A stretch of DNA of 64,000 nt from Burkholderia sp. WSM2232. GTDB taxonomy: Bacteria > Pseudomonadota > Gammaproteobacteria > Burkholderiales > Burkholderiaceae. This document shows positions 16,955 to 25,582 of the stretch, in pieces. Where the stretch lies: NCBI RefSeq assembly GCF_000472545.1, contig NZ_AWZV01000032.1, positions 112 to 64,111 on the forward strand, in the 5' to 3' direction. The stretch's first letter is position 1. The number at the start of each line of letters is the position of its first letter. The notes beneath the pieces were generated by a model. That model saw only the letters and a list, made by a program, of their open reading frames with translations. It was not told the DNA's origin and ran no database searches. The translations under genes and the position numbers were made by a program.

Positions 16955-17181
16955 GCGCTCAAACCCGGCCCGAAATTCCCGCCGATCAGTCGCGTGACCG
17001 AATCGACGTCCGCGTAATCCTGCTCAGGCAGACCGTCGAGCATCGCCAACACCTCGTTGCTCGCGCCCGCCTCGCGGGCTGCGTCGACGAGCGTGTCCTT
17101 GTTGGCCGGGAAGCGGACTTCGCCAAGCACGTCGGAAATCTGCAGGTCGATGGATTCCCCGGGGATGGACGATGTCGTCAT
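16951..17181 (-). CDS. DUF2795-like small protein
   Basis: 76 residues: MTTSSIPGESIDLQISDVLG at the start, then RFPANKDTLVDAAREAGASNE and a helical end (DYADVDSVTRLIGG). The pattern of a short helical repeat with FPAxKxxLVxxA fits DUF2795. The ATG at 17181 is chosen because the open frame further upstream is Arg-rich and non-native. Overlap with the AraC start suggests one transcript. Function unknown. Confidence 0.7.
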   Translation of the reverse strand: MTTSSIPGESIDLQISDVLGEVRFPANKDTLVDAAREAGASNEVLAMLDGLPEQDYADVDSVTRLIGGNFGPGLSA

Positions 17182-17347
17182 GCAAGCGCTCCTGCGGATA
17201 CGGTTAAAAAATGAATGATGGCGGCCGCGCGCGGATCTCGGCTCCCATCGGCCCGGAACCGGATACTGCCAAAAATGAGCCGGCGCGCCGCACTCGCCCC
17301 CCCCGGGTCGCGGCCGGTCGGGGCAAACCCGCGCCCAAGCGTCGCTC

Positions 17348-17602
17348 TCAGGTCTGCAGGCGCTCATTGTGCGCCGCGAACCCGCGTTGCGGATGCCGCG
17401 ACTTTGGCAAGACGATGTGCTGCCATTGCTGTGGACGATTGTCGTCCGTGACCGCCACGTCAGGCGCCGCGGGGGCGACGGGCGCGGCGTTCGCGCGGGC
17501 GGCGAGGGCGTTCGCCGGCGTGCTTTCCTGCGCTGTGTGAACCGGCGCGGCAAAGCACGAAGCGGACAGCGTCACCATGGTCAACAGTGTCGAGGTTTTC
17601 AT
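17348..17602 (-). CDS. Small exported hypothetical protein
   Basis: 84 residues. The signal peptide is MKTSTLLTMVTLSASCFAAP, with likely cleavage after an Ala, then an Ala/Pro-rich low-complexity stretch (about 30-55) and a basic end (PKSRHPQRGFAAHNERLQT). A near-perfect Shine-Dalgarno sequence (TTAGGAGGT) precedes the ATG at 17602. This fixes the start and supports translation. No family recognised. Confidence 0.62.
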   Translation of the reverse strand: MKTSTLLTMVTLSASCFAAPVHTAQESTPANALAARANAAPVAPAAPDVAVTDDNRPQQWQHIVLPKSRHPQRGFAAHNERLQT

Positions 17603-17854
17603 GCCCGACCTCCTAAGCTCATGCGGCGCTATGCGTTCAGCAAGGCCTGTGCCGTCCCCGCGTCGAAAGGAAAGCGCAAGCCGCGCGGGGGCCGGGCTGC
17701 AAGGCCGCGCGCTTTGCTCACGAGCGGCGCGCGATTTCTGCAACGCACCCGTCGAGACTACTCATTGTAGATCGCCAATGATGGCGCGGGAATGGCAGCA
17801 ACAGGGCGGCAATCTTCAGGTGTTCACGCCTGCCCGCCGTTGCTGCTGCATCGG

Positions 17855-19192
17855 CTATTGCAGGGCCTCGAAGCGCGTCCACGGCCACGAAGGCCGGTCC
17901 CGCATATAGCCGTTCAGCCAGTTCCATTGCGGATGCCGTTTCATGAATGCCTGAGCGTCGAACGGACGGCCGCACGGATGACCCCAGCGCGCGCTGAACG
18001 CCATGTCGCGCGCCATCTCGCTGTCGGTCACCTTGCCGTCGTTCGCACCCCAGGGATTGAACGGCCCGTGGTCCGAGCCGCCGAAGCGCGCGTCGTCCAG
18101 TTCCAGATGCCCGCAGATCGTGCGTGAACACGGGTTGTCGTTGCGGTCGAGATAGACGTCGTGGTGGTCGGCGATCATCGCCTTGGCAAGCTCGGCGTCG
18201 ATCTTGCCGCGGTGCATCGCCTCCAGCTGCATGAAGCGCAGCCGCCGCGCGCCGTTCTTGCGCACGTCGGTATAGTCCTCGCCTTCGCCGATGCATTCCT
18301 GATTGCGGATCTTCAGGTCGGTCGCCGTGTTGTAGCCGCTGTAGAAGCCATCTTTCGTGCTTTCGAAGCCCGAGTAGTGCAACCCCAGTTCGTAGCGCGC
18401 GATTTCGCCCGTCCTGGTGTCGCCGAGCAGCCAGCTGTTCGCATAGCCGCCGTTGTTGGCGATCGCGAACATTTCGCACCATTCGCCGATGCTGTTCGCG
18501 TATTGCGACGCCCGCCGCGAGCGGTAGAACTCCGGTGCGCCCGCCGCGTTGTAGCCGACGAAGTTCGAGATGGTGGTCTCTGTCACCATCAGTCCGGCGG
18601 CCGTGATCCAGAAATCGGTGAGACTGGAGATGCAGCCGGGCAAGCCCTGCATCAGAATGCGGTTGCCCCGGTCCGGAACGATGTCGAATACGACGTTGAA
18701 CGCGTCGCCGGCGGCGTAGCGGTCCCACGAGTTGTGCGCCATGACGATGCGGCCGTCGCGTGTCGCGCGGCCCGTGGCGATGAACGCGCTGCAATGATGG
18801 CCGCGCCGGCCGCGCCACGGTTTGAGCCCGAGGTCGGGCTTCTGTTGCGCGACGTGGGCGGGCCACCAGCTTTGCAGCAGGTCCATGTATCCGTTCCACG
18901 CCAGCACTTCCGCGAACGGCAGCTTCGCGCCGTCCGCAATACCCTGGATCTCGTCGGCGAATTCGGTATCGAGCTTACTGCCGAACTGGGCGACGGCGGC
19001 CGCGACGAACGTGTCGAAATCCTCGCCGGTGTCCCACTTCGCCAGATAGCGGGCGGTGCGGATCGCGTTACGGATTTCCGTCGCGAGCAACTGGCCGTGC
19101 TGTTCGCCGCGGTCGTACGGCTCGCCTTCGATATGCACAAAGATCCAGCCGGCCTCATCGCGGCGCACGGCGTCTGATGACGGTTCGCTCAT
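17855..19192 (-). CDS. C45 / phospholipase-B-like Ntn hydrolase
   Basis: 445 residues. GHHCSAFIATG (Cys134) looks like the autocatalytic cleavage site of the C45 acyltransferase / phospholipase-B-like N-terminal-nucleophile family. Cleavage before Cys would free the nucleophile. Family-type blocks follow: DGRIVMAHNSWDRY, then SSLTDFWITAAGLMVTETTI and ANNGGYANSWLLGDTRTGEI. No signal peptide is seen in the chosen frame (ATG 19192 after GGAGCG). The longer upstream open frame runs into the tandem repeat and is rejected. The substrate (an amide or acyl ester) cannot be told; eukaryotic relatives are lysosomal LAMA/PLBD proteins. Confidence 0.75.
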   Translation of the reverse strand: MSEPSSDAVRRDEAGWIFVHIEGEPYDRGEQHGQLLATEIRNAIRTARYLAKWDTGEDFDTFVAAAVAQFGSKLDTEFADEIQGIADGAKLPFAEVLAWNGYMDLLQSWWPAHVAQQKPDLGLKPWRGRRGHHCSAFIATGRATRDGRIVMAHNSWDRYAAGDAFNVVFDIVPDRGNRILMQGLPGCISSLTDFWITAAGLMVTETTISNFVGYNAAGAPEFYRSRRASQYANSIGEWCEMFAIANNGGYANSWLLGDTRTGEIARYELGLHYSGFESTKDGFYSGYNTATDLKIRNQECIGEGEDYTDVRKNGARRLRFMQLEAMHRGKIDAELAKAMIADHHDVYLDRNDNPCSRTICGHLELDDARFGGSDHGPFNPWGANDGKVTDSEMARDMAFSARWGHPCGRPFDAQAFMKRHPQWNWLNGYMRDRPSWPWTRFEALQ

Positions 19193-19525
19193 CTTCGCTC
19201 CGGTTGAATGGCGGGCACGGCCGCACTCCGGTGCGCCCGTCGTGGCGTAAGCCGCGCCGCGAGCGGGCCGCCGCAGCGTCGTTTCATTGTAGAGACTTTG
19301 CGCTTCTTTGCGCGGCTCTGCGCGGGCTCTGCGCGGCTTGGCGCGGCTTGGCGCGAGCGCGCCGGACGCGCCGCGGGGCCGCCGGGAGCGCCGGGAGCGC
19401 CGGGCCAATGGGTCGCCGAGCCACTGGGTCGCCGGGCCACTGGGTCGCCGGGCCACTGGGCCACTGGGCCACTGGGCCACTGGGTCGCCGGAGCGCCGGG
19501 CCGCCGAAGCGGCACAAGACCCCTG
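19193..19525. other. Intergenic gap with GC-rich repeats
   Basis: This 333-base gap lies between the 5' end of the C45-like gene and the 3' end of the ClC gene. Its right half is a short tandem repeat; the left half contains GC-rich words (GCGCGGCTTGGCGCGGCTTGG) that also repeat. No gene or convincing terminator seen. Confidence 0.5.
19414..19499. repeat. Short tandem repeat, 8/16-bp period
   Basis: The units are GCCACTGG and GTCGCCGG. They first alternate (16-bp period, about three copies) and then GCCACTGG repeats alone four times with an 8-bp period. The repeat is intergenic. Copy number is likely to vary between strains by slipped-strand mispairing. Confidence 0.8.
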
Positions 19526-21259
19526 TCAGCGCGTCGGATTCATGCGGAAATACGCGTCCAGCAGCGACGTCTTATAGACCACGCCCGCAAGCCGCGGATG
19601 GGCGGCGCTTTCGACCACCGGCAGGCGCTCGCCCTGAAATGCCATGAAGCGCTGCAGCGCGACGCCAAGCGGCATGTCGGGCGTGAGCACATCGAAATGC
19701 GGCTGCAGATAGTCCGCAGCGGTTCGCGTCGAGGTGTCGCGTTTATCGAGCAGATCGGACGTGATGTCCTTGAGCGCGACCACACCGAGAAACGCGCCGG
19801 ACTCGTTGGCCACATACAGATACTTCACCGGATATTCGAGGAACACGCGCGTCATGTCGTGCACGGTTGCATTAGGCGGCACCACGGTTTGGGCCGGTCG
19901 GATCAGCTCGCGCATCTGCGTGGCGCGCAGTCGCGTGCGTTCGAGCTCCTCCTCGTTGCGGCGTAGCGTGATCTCGTACATCGACGTTTTGCCGATCGCG
20001 CGCGCCACGAAGTATGCGACCACGCACGACAGCATCAGCGGCAGCACCACCTGGTAGCTCAGCGTCATCTCGAAGATCATCAAAATTGCCATGAGCGGCG
20101 CTTGCGTGGCGCCCGCCAGAAATGCGCCCATGCCGACCATCGCATACGCGAACGGCGCCGAGGTGCCGTGCGGCCACAGCGCGTGCATGCCCTGGCCGAA
20201 CAGCGAGCCGACCACCGCGCCGACAAAGAGCGTCGGTGTGAACACGCCGCCCACGGCGCCCGAACCCGCGGTCGCCGCGGTGGCCATCAGCTTGAACACC
20301 AGCACGACGACGAGCGCGGTCCACGTCCACGGCGAATGCAGGATGGAGTTGACCACGCTGTAGCCGTTGCCCCACACCTCGGGGGCCCAGACCGACAGCA
20401 CGCCGACCACCAGTCCGCCGAGCGCGAGCCGGGCCGGCAGTGGTATCCGCATTGAGCGAAACAGTGCCTTCGAGCCGTCGAGCAGCCGCAGGAATTGCGG
20501 CGCAGCCGCGCCGCACAGCAGGCCAAGCGCGACGAAGAGCAGCACCTCGATACCCGCCACCGGCGGGAACACCGGCATCTCGTACGGCGGCTTGTAGCCG
20601 GCGAACTCGCGCATCGTGATGTTCGCGACGACCGCTGCGACCAGCACGGGCCCGAAGCTTTCCATTGCGATGGAGCCGAGCACGATCTCCGTGACGAAAA
20701 ACGCGCCCGCAATCGGCGCGTTGTACGCGGACGTGATACCGGCCGCCGCGCCGCATGCGACTAGCAGGCGCAGGCGCGGCGGATCGAAATGCACCCAGCG
20801 CCCGATGAGCGAGGCGGCCAGCGCGGCCAACTGCACCATCGGACCTTCGCGGCCAATCGAGCCGCCGCTTGCGATCGTGAACAGCGACGAGACGCTGCGC
20901 CACAGGCTCAGCTTGACGGGCACCACGCCGTCGCCGATCGCCACGGCTTCCATGTAGTCGACGTGATTGCATTTGTCCGCGTGACGCCGGGCGACCAGCA
21001 GCAGGAAGCCTGCGATCAGCCCACCGGCCGCCGGCAGCCAGATGCGTACCGTCCACGGCAGACCGCGCGCCATTTCGACGAAGCTACCGGAGTGACCGGA
21101 GACGGCAATTTGCAGCATCTCGATGCCCATGCGAAAGGCGATGGTCGCAAAAGCGCCGCCGACGCCCACCACCACCGACCACACCAGCATGGTGTGGGCG
21201 TCGGAGAGACGGAAAAGGTCTTGGGCGCGGGTGCGCAGCTTCAGCAGGAATGAAAGCAC
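19526..21259 (-). CDS. ClC-family chloride channel/antiporter with CBS domains
   Basis: About 577 residues. The TM domain has the ClC selectivity-filter motif GGSIGREGP and a second one, GSGAVGGVFTP. The C-terminus carries two CBS domains (from VVPPNATVHDMTRVFLEYP to TPDMPLGVALQRFMAFQGE). CBS pairs bind nucleotides and gate the channel. The start is uncertain: GTG at 21259 gives VLSFLLKLRTRAQDLFRLSD, which looks native, but no strong Shine-Dalgarno sequence is present. The longer frame to 21523 overlaps the GST gene and is low-complexity, so I rejected it. Confidence 0.85.
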   Translation of the reverse strand: MLSFLLKLRTRAQDLFRLSDAHTMLVWSVVVGVGGAFATIAFRMGIEMLQIAVSGHSGSFVEMARGLPWTVRIWLPAAGGLIAGFLLLVARRHADKCNHVDYMEAVAIGDGVVPVKLSLWRSVSSLFTIASGGSIGREGPMVQLAALAASLIGRWVHFDPPRLRLLVACGAAAGITSAYNAPIAGAFFVTEIVLGSIAMESFGPVLVAAVVANITMREFAGYKPPYEMPVFPPVAGIEVLLFVALGLLCGAAAPQFLRLLDGSKALFRSMRIPLPARLALGGLVVGVLSVWAPEVWGNGYSVVNSILHSPWTWTALVVVLVFKLMATAATAGSGAVGGVFTPTLFVGAVVGSLFGQGMHALWPHGTSAPFAYAMVGMGAFLAGATQAPLMAILMIFEMTLSYQVVLPLMLSCVVAYFVARAIGKTSMYEITLRRNEEELERTRLRATQMRELIRPAQTVVPPNATVHDMTRVFLEYPVKYLYVANESGAFLGVVALKDITSDLLDKRDTSTRTAADYLQPHFDVLTPDMPLGVALQRFMAFQGERLPVVESAAHPRLAGVVYKTSLLDAYFRMNPTR

Positions 21260-21371
21260 GTGGGCGGTACTGGGTGGCAGGAAAGGTTGAAGAACGCGCA
21301 CGGCAACAGACGCGCGCCCGCTGGACGGGGCGGGCGCAGGGCCGGGCGGGGCCGGGAAACGACGGTGGCGG

Positions 21372-22109
21372 TCAAGCCGCCGCCTTGTCGAGTTCGGGGT
21401 AGTGCCTGAAGATGCACGCCTCGTTGTGTTCGATGCGGCGCTCCGACTGCAGATAGGCGGCGATATTGGGTCGTTCCTGCACGGCGGCATGCAAGGCGGC
21501 GAGCCGCGGATAGTGCACGGCAAAGCGCTTGAGCGCGCGCGGAAAGGCGTAAAGCAGTCCGTCGATCAGCTGGAACATGGAGAGGTCGACGTAAGTGAGC
21601 GAGTCGCCCACCATGTATTTGTCGCCGGCGGGGTTCTGCTCCAGCACGCGCTCGAAATACTTCATGAACTTCGGAATGCGGTTGTCGATGAAGTCGTGCG
21701 CGCGGGCTTTCGCGGCGTCTTTCTGGTCTTCGTAATAGAGGCTCGTTGCAAGTGGATGATGCGTGTCGTGCGCCTCGGTCACCACGTCGGCGATGGTCAG
21801 TTGCAGGCCGTTTGCCACATAACGCAGGCTTTCCACGGACGGGGCGAGGTTCAGCCGCGGTCCCAGATAAAACAGAATGTTCGCGGTCTGGGAGATCACC
21901 AGATCGCCGTCTTTCAGAAACGGCGGGGCGAAGGGTGGATAAGGCTCGTCGCGGCTTTTCATTACAGCCATCATCGCGTCGGTGCCGAGCCCTTTGGACG
22001 GCTCGCCGCGCGCCACTTCGACGTAGTCCGCGCCGGCTTCCTCAAGCGCCAGCCTCACGAATTCGCCACGGCCTTGCAGACCGTCCCAATAGTAAAGTTG
22101 CAGGCTCAT
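21372..22109 (-). CDS. Glutathione S-transferase-like protein
   Basis: 245 residues. A thioredoxin-like N-terminal domain (LQLYYWDGLQGRGEFVRLALEEAG, then FLKDGDLVISQTANILFYLG) holds the Ser/Thr-x-Ala motif at the glutathione site. An all-helical C-terminal domain with DSLTYVDLSMFQLIDGLLY follows. The Tyr pair near the N-terminus (LYYW) may supply the catalytic Tyr. GAGGA precedes the ATG at 22109. The sigma/alpha-type layout is suggested; the substrate is unknown. Confidence 0.82.
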   Translation of the reverse strand: MSLQLYYWDGLQGRGEFVRLALEEAGADYVEVARGEPSKGLGTDAMMAVMKSRDEPYPPFAPPFLKDGDLVISQTANILFYLGPRLNLAPSVESLRYVANGLQLTIADVVTEAHDTHHPLATSLYYEDQKDAAKARAHDFIDNRIPKFMKYFERVLEQNPAGDKYMVGDSLTYVDLSMFQLIDGLLYAFPRALKRFAVHYPRLAALHAAVQERPNIAAYLQSERRIEHNEACIFRHYPELDKAAA

Positions 22110-22365
22110 CGATCTGTCCTCATTCGGGTTGCAGGAACGCTGTGCCGAACGCGTGCGCTCCTTGGGCGGTGCGGGGTCGTTGCAGGGCGGCGCCGTCCGT
22201 GCTGTTCGTACCGCGCGTGTCGTATGTGTCGCACGTGCCGCACCTGCTGCTGAGCTCGCAATGTCGCCGAGGTTGCCCATGCCGCAGGTGGCCGCCAGCG
22301 CCTGTCGCGTTCTTCGCACGCCAGCCAGTATGCCGCGCGGCGGCGCCGAACGCTTTTGCAAACGC

Positions 22366-22388
22366 AAGAAACCCCGCACGCGGCGGGG
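22366..22388 (-). terminator. Rho-independent terminator of yeiH
   Basis: A 6-bp GC stem (CCCCGC 22372-22377 with GCGGGG 22383-22388) with a 5-base loop. Read on the minus strand it is followed by TTTCTTG. It lies 22 bases after the yeiH stop. Confidence 0.75.
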
Positions 22389-22409
22389 TGTGTTCGAGCG
22401 AAGAGCGGT

Positions 22410-23507
22410 TTAGCCGAACAGGCGCTGGACAGCCCATGTAATACCTAGTCCGCCCGCGATCAGCCATACATACAGAATCAGGCCGGTGGTGAGCGCCCGC
22501 GGACCTGCCTCACGAATCTGCGAAATGCGTGTTTCGATGCCGAGCGCGGTCATGGCCATCGTCAACGCGAAGGTGTCCAGCGTGTTGAGCGTGGCGGTGG
22601 CGGATTGCGGCAGCATGTGCAGCGAATTGATTGCCACGCAAGCGAGGAAGCCGAGCGCGAACCAGGGAACCGCGAGTTTGCCGCTGCGATGCTGATGACC
22701 CGAAGCGCCTGCGTGCGAGTTCGCGGAAGATGCGTGGCGGCGCGCGGTGCGGTTGACCCACAGCCCGACTGCGAGCAGCACCGGCACAAGCAGCATGACG
22801 CGAGTCATCTTGACGATGGTGGCGATATGCGTGGCCTCCGGGCTCAGGTTGCTCGCCGCGCCGACCACTTGCGCCACCTCGTGAATCGTGCCGCCGAAGA
22901 AGAGGCCGGCGCCGACTGTGTCCAGATGCAGCCAGCCCGCGTTGAACAGCACCGGATACAGGAACATGGAAAGCGTGCCGAACAGCACGACGCTGCCGAC
23001 GGCCATCGCGCTCTTGTGCGGCTTCGATTGCAAAGCCGACTCGAAGGCGAGTACCGCCGCGGCGCCGCAGATAGCGCTGCCCGCTGCCGTGAGGAGTGCC
23101 GTGTCGCGGTCGAGCTTCATGATCTTCATGCCGGCCCACGTGCCGATTACAAGCGTGCTCACGACCACCAGCACCGACTCGGCGAGGCCCGGCAAACCGA
23201 CCTGGGCGATTTCCTGGACACTCACGCGCAGCCCGAAAAAGGCCACGGCAATGCGCAACAGCTTGCGCGCCGAAAAGTTGACGCCGGCCGCCCAGCTTGC
23301 CGGCATGCCGTCGCGCAGCGCGTTGCCGTACAGCGCGCCTGCCACGATGCCGACAATCAGCGGGCTCAGGCCGAACCCGGCGATGGCGGGAATGTTTGCG
23401 ATGTGGGTGACGGCGGCGGCGAAGAGCGCGACGAACAGGATGCCGTTTAACTGGCCGCGCGCGGACGATGCTTCGGCAGGGGTGGCGGTGACGTGGGCGG
23501 TGGTCAT
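22410..23507 (-). CDS. YeiH/UPF0324 family membrane protein (putative sulfate exporter family)
   Basis: 365 residues with about ten hydrophobic TM segments. Family-type blocks include LSPLIVGIVAGALYGN, KLLRIAVAFFGLRVS, LTAAGSAICGAAAVLA and GGTIHEVAQVVGAA. UPF0324 proteins are predicted anion exporters; function is poorly established. A His-rich hydrophilic insertion (about residues 265-280) sits between TM groups. It is divergent from a LysR gene that probably controls it. Confidence 0.85.
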   Translation of the reverse strand: MTTAHVTATPAEASSARGQLNGILFVALFAAAVTHIANIPAIAGFGLSPLIVGIVAGALYGNALRDGMPASWAAGVNFSARKLLRIAVAFFGLRVSVQEIAQVGLPGLAESVLVVVSTLVIGTWAGMKIMKLDRDTALLTAAGSAICGAAAVLAFESALQSKPHKSAMAVGSVVLFGTLSMFLYPVLFNAGWLHLDTVGAGLFFGGTIHEVAQVVGAASNLSPEATHIATIVKMTRVMLLVPVLLAVGLWVNRTARRHASSANSHAGASGHQHRSGKLAVPWFALGFLACVAINSLHMLPQSATATLNTLDTFALTMAMTALGIETRISQIREAGPRALTTGLILYVWLIAGGLGITWAVQRLFG

Positions 23508-23624
23508 GGTGGCAGCCTTCGTGGACTGACTGGATTCGATGGGTCTAATCCTAAGTTAGATATATGAATATGAAAAATCGTGATTTAGAATGAAAAGTAT
23601 CTGTAAATCCGATATTTGAGTTCT

Positions 23625-24575
23625 ATGACCCCGGACCAGCTTATAACCTTTGCCGCCGTAGCCGAGCATTTGAATATCAGCCGAGCAGCGGTCGCGTTGC
23701 ACTTGTCGCAGCCGGCGGTATCTGGCCAGCTGCGCCAGCTTCAGGATGAATTCGGCGAGCCGCTTTATCAGCGCGACGGTCGCGGCGTGCGCCTGACGGC
23801 GGCGGGCGAGCAACTGGCGCAATATGCCGCGCGGCTGCGCGACACGTGGCGCCAGGCGCACGCGTACCGCGATGCGCTGCGCGGCCTGGAGCAGGGCACG
23901 TTGCGGATCGGCGCGACGACCACGCCGGCCAGTTACCTGCTGCCTTACCTGCTCGCGGATTTTCATCGGCGTTATCCGGAAGTGGCGCTGCATACCGTCG
24001 ACGGCAATACGACCGACATCATTGGCGCGCTGGGTTCGGTCGACATCGCGCTGATAGAGGGGCCGGTAGGCACGGATTTGCCGCCTGACACCGCTGTGCA
24101 CGCCTGGCACGAGGATGAAATCGTGGCGATCATGCCGCGCGCGCATCGGCTCGCGGGCGGTGGGGGCGCGGAGGGCTCGCAAGAAGCCCAACACCCGCAA
24201 GACCCCCCGAGCCCGCACGGCGTCGCAGGCTCGCGGCTCGATCTGGCGCAGCTCGGCGCCGAGCCGCTGATCGTGCGCGAAGCCGGCTCGGGCGTGCGGC
24301 AGATTGTCGAGCGTGCGTTCGCCCGCGCGGGCGTGCCGATGCGCGTAGCGCTGGAGATTGCCGGCGTGGAGGGCGTCAAGGAGGCGGTGCGGGCGGGTAT
24401 GGGCATCGGCTTCGTGTCGGCGATGTCGATGCGCCATGAAAACGGCGCACTGCGCGTTTTTTCGCTGAGCCCCCAGCCGCTGACGCGCCGGCTCTCCATT
24501 GTGGTGCCGCACGCGAGCGCGCCCTCACGCGCGGTCCAGCAGTTCCTGGCGCTTTGTGTTGCCAATGGTAGGTAG
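23625..24575 (+). CDS. LysR-family regulator, divergent from yeiH
   Basis: 316 residues. The HTH is MTPDQLITFAAVAEHLNISR, then LHLSQPAVSGQLRQLQDEFG. The effector domain starts at GTLRIGATTTPASYLLPYLL. A 25-residue Gly/Pro/Gln insertion (about residues 178-205) lies in the effector domain between strands, probably a loop. ATG at 23625 is preferred to the TTG at 23616. The 117-bp gap to yeiH is AT-rich and should hold both promoters and the LysR box. The pairing resembles other yeiH/LysR (YeiE-like) pairs. Confidence 0.87.
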   Translation: MTPDQLITFAAVAEHLNISRAAVALHLSQPAVSGQLRQLQDEFGEPLYQRDGRGVRLTAAGEQLAQYAARLRDTWRQAHAYRDALRGLEQGTLRIGATTTPASYLLPYLLADFHRRYPEVALHTVDGNTTDIIGALGSVDIALIEGPVGTDLPPDTAVHAWHEDEIVAIMPRAHRLAGGGGAEGSQEAQHPQDPPSPHGVAGSRLDLAQLGAEPLIVREAGSGVRQIVERAFARAGVPMRVALEIAGVEGVKEAVRAGMGIGFVSAMSMRHENGALRVFSLSPQPLTRRLSIVVPHASAPSRAVQQFLALCVANGR

Positions 24576-24669
24576 GCTTGCCGACCCACGCGCGGCCCTG
24601 ACAATTGATCGCCTGGGGATTTCCACTATGGCGCCGGTCCCGGACGCCGGCGCACTATTCAGCCATCGT

Positions 24670-24688
24670 AGCGCTTCGGCGCTTTTTT
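24670..24688 (+). terminator. Rho-independent terminator of the LysR gene
   Basis: AGCGC-TTCG-GCGCT forms a 5-bp stem with a stable UUCG tetraloop, followed by a run of six T (24683-24688). It separates the lysR transcript from the kgu promoter. Confidence 0.85.
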
Positions 24689-24695
24689 AAAACCC

Positions 24696-24719
24696 GCTTT
24701 TGGAACCGGTTCCAAAAGC
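24696..24719. promoter_or_regulatory. PtxS-type operator of the kgu operon (24-bp perfect palindrome)
   Basis: The palindrome is perfect over 24 bp, with the core TGGAACCGGTTCCA at 24701-24714. The known PtxS site in Pseudomonas is TGAAACCGGTTTCA, so the core differs by one base per half-site. It stands 22 bp before kguE and 8 bp after the lysR terminator. The operon encodes its own PtxS-like repressor, so autoregulation with release by 2-ketogluconate is likely. Confidence 0.82.
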
Positions 24720-24741
24720 CTGGATCATCGAACTTAGGCCA

Positions 24742-25515
24742 ATGTCGAAGGCAGTGGAAATAGCAATCGTCGCCAGTGCATTCGGTGCCGACGCGGTGCG
24801 CGCTTCGGGTCATCGAAAGTGGGCAGAAGCGAGCCGCCGCGCCGGAGCCGCCGGTTTCGAAGTGCGCCGGGAGTTGTTCTGTCACGAGGCCGATGCCGCA
24901 CCGGATCGCCTCGCGGCGCTAGGCGAGCAGATTGCGCAACTGGGTTTATGGTCGGTGTACTCGAGCCCAGCGTCGCTCTACGCAGACGACGGCCAGCTCG
25001 ATGGCCCCGCGCTGCGCCGCGCATTGGACGAAGCCGCCGCACTCGGCGCGCGCTTCGTCAAGCTGCAACTCGGCGGATTTGTCCGCGAAGCGCATGGCGA
25101 TGCGATTGCCGCGCAGTTGCGAGGGGTCGAGGTCCGGCTCGTCGCCGAAAACGGTCAATTGACGCAAGGCGGCTCGCTGCGCCAGTTCGTCGACCTGTTC
25201 GCTGCTCTGGAAAACGAAGGTCACGCGGGCCTTATCGGCATGACGTTCGACGTCGGCAACTGGGCGTGGTGCGGCGTGCCGGCGCTTGACGCGGCCCTGG
25301 CGCTCGCGCCGTACGTCGAATACGTGCATTGCAAGAGCGCGGCGGGCGAGGGCGCACGTCGTTTTGCCGCTGCGCCCGCCGCCGACGACGCCCGCTTTGC
25401 CGCCGTTCTAAAGCAGTTGCCGCGCGATGTACCGCGCGGCATCGAGTTCCCGCTTGACGCCACGTGTATCGACGAAGACGCCACGCGGCGCGTCGCCTGG
25501 CTCGCCGCCGCATGA
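24742..25515 (+). CDS. kguE: Sugar-phosphate isomerase/epimerase-like protein (KguE)
   Basis: 257 residues, xylose-isomerase-like TIM barrel. Family-type blocks include RFVKLQLGGF, LVAENGQLTQGGSLRQF, GMTFDVGNWAWCGVPAL (metal-ligand region with Asp) and YVEYVHCKSA. It is the first gene of the cluster in the order seen for kguE-kguK-kguT-kguD in Pseudomonas. KguE's exact reaction is not firmly known; it is assumed to act on ketogluconate or its phosphate. ATG 24742 is preferred to 24700, which lies within the operator. Confidence 0.82.
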   Translation: MSKAVEIAIVASAFGADAVRASGHRKWAEASRRAGAAGFEVRRELFCHEADAAPDRLAALGEQIAQLGLWSVYSSPASLYADDGQLDGPALRRALDEAAALGARFVKLQLGGFVREAHGDAIAAQLRGVEVRLVAENGQLTQGGSLRQFVDLFAALENEGHAGLIGMTFDVGNWAWCGVPALDAALALAPYVEYVHCKSAAGEGARRFAAAPAADDARFAAVLKQLPRDVPRGIEFPLDATCIDEDATRRVAWLAAA

Positions 25516-25582
25516 GCAGCGAGCCGCGTGCGACCGCAGGCCGGAAAAACAGACACAGCCGACGCATCATCAGGAGCAACGC

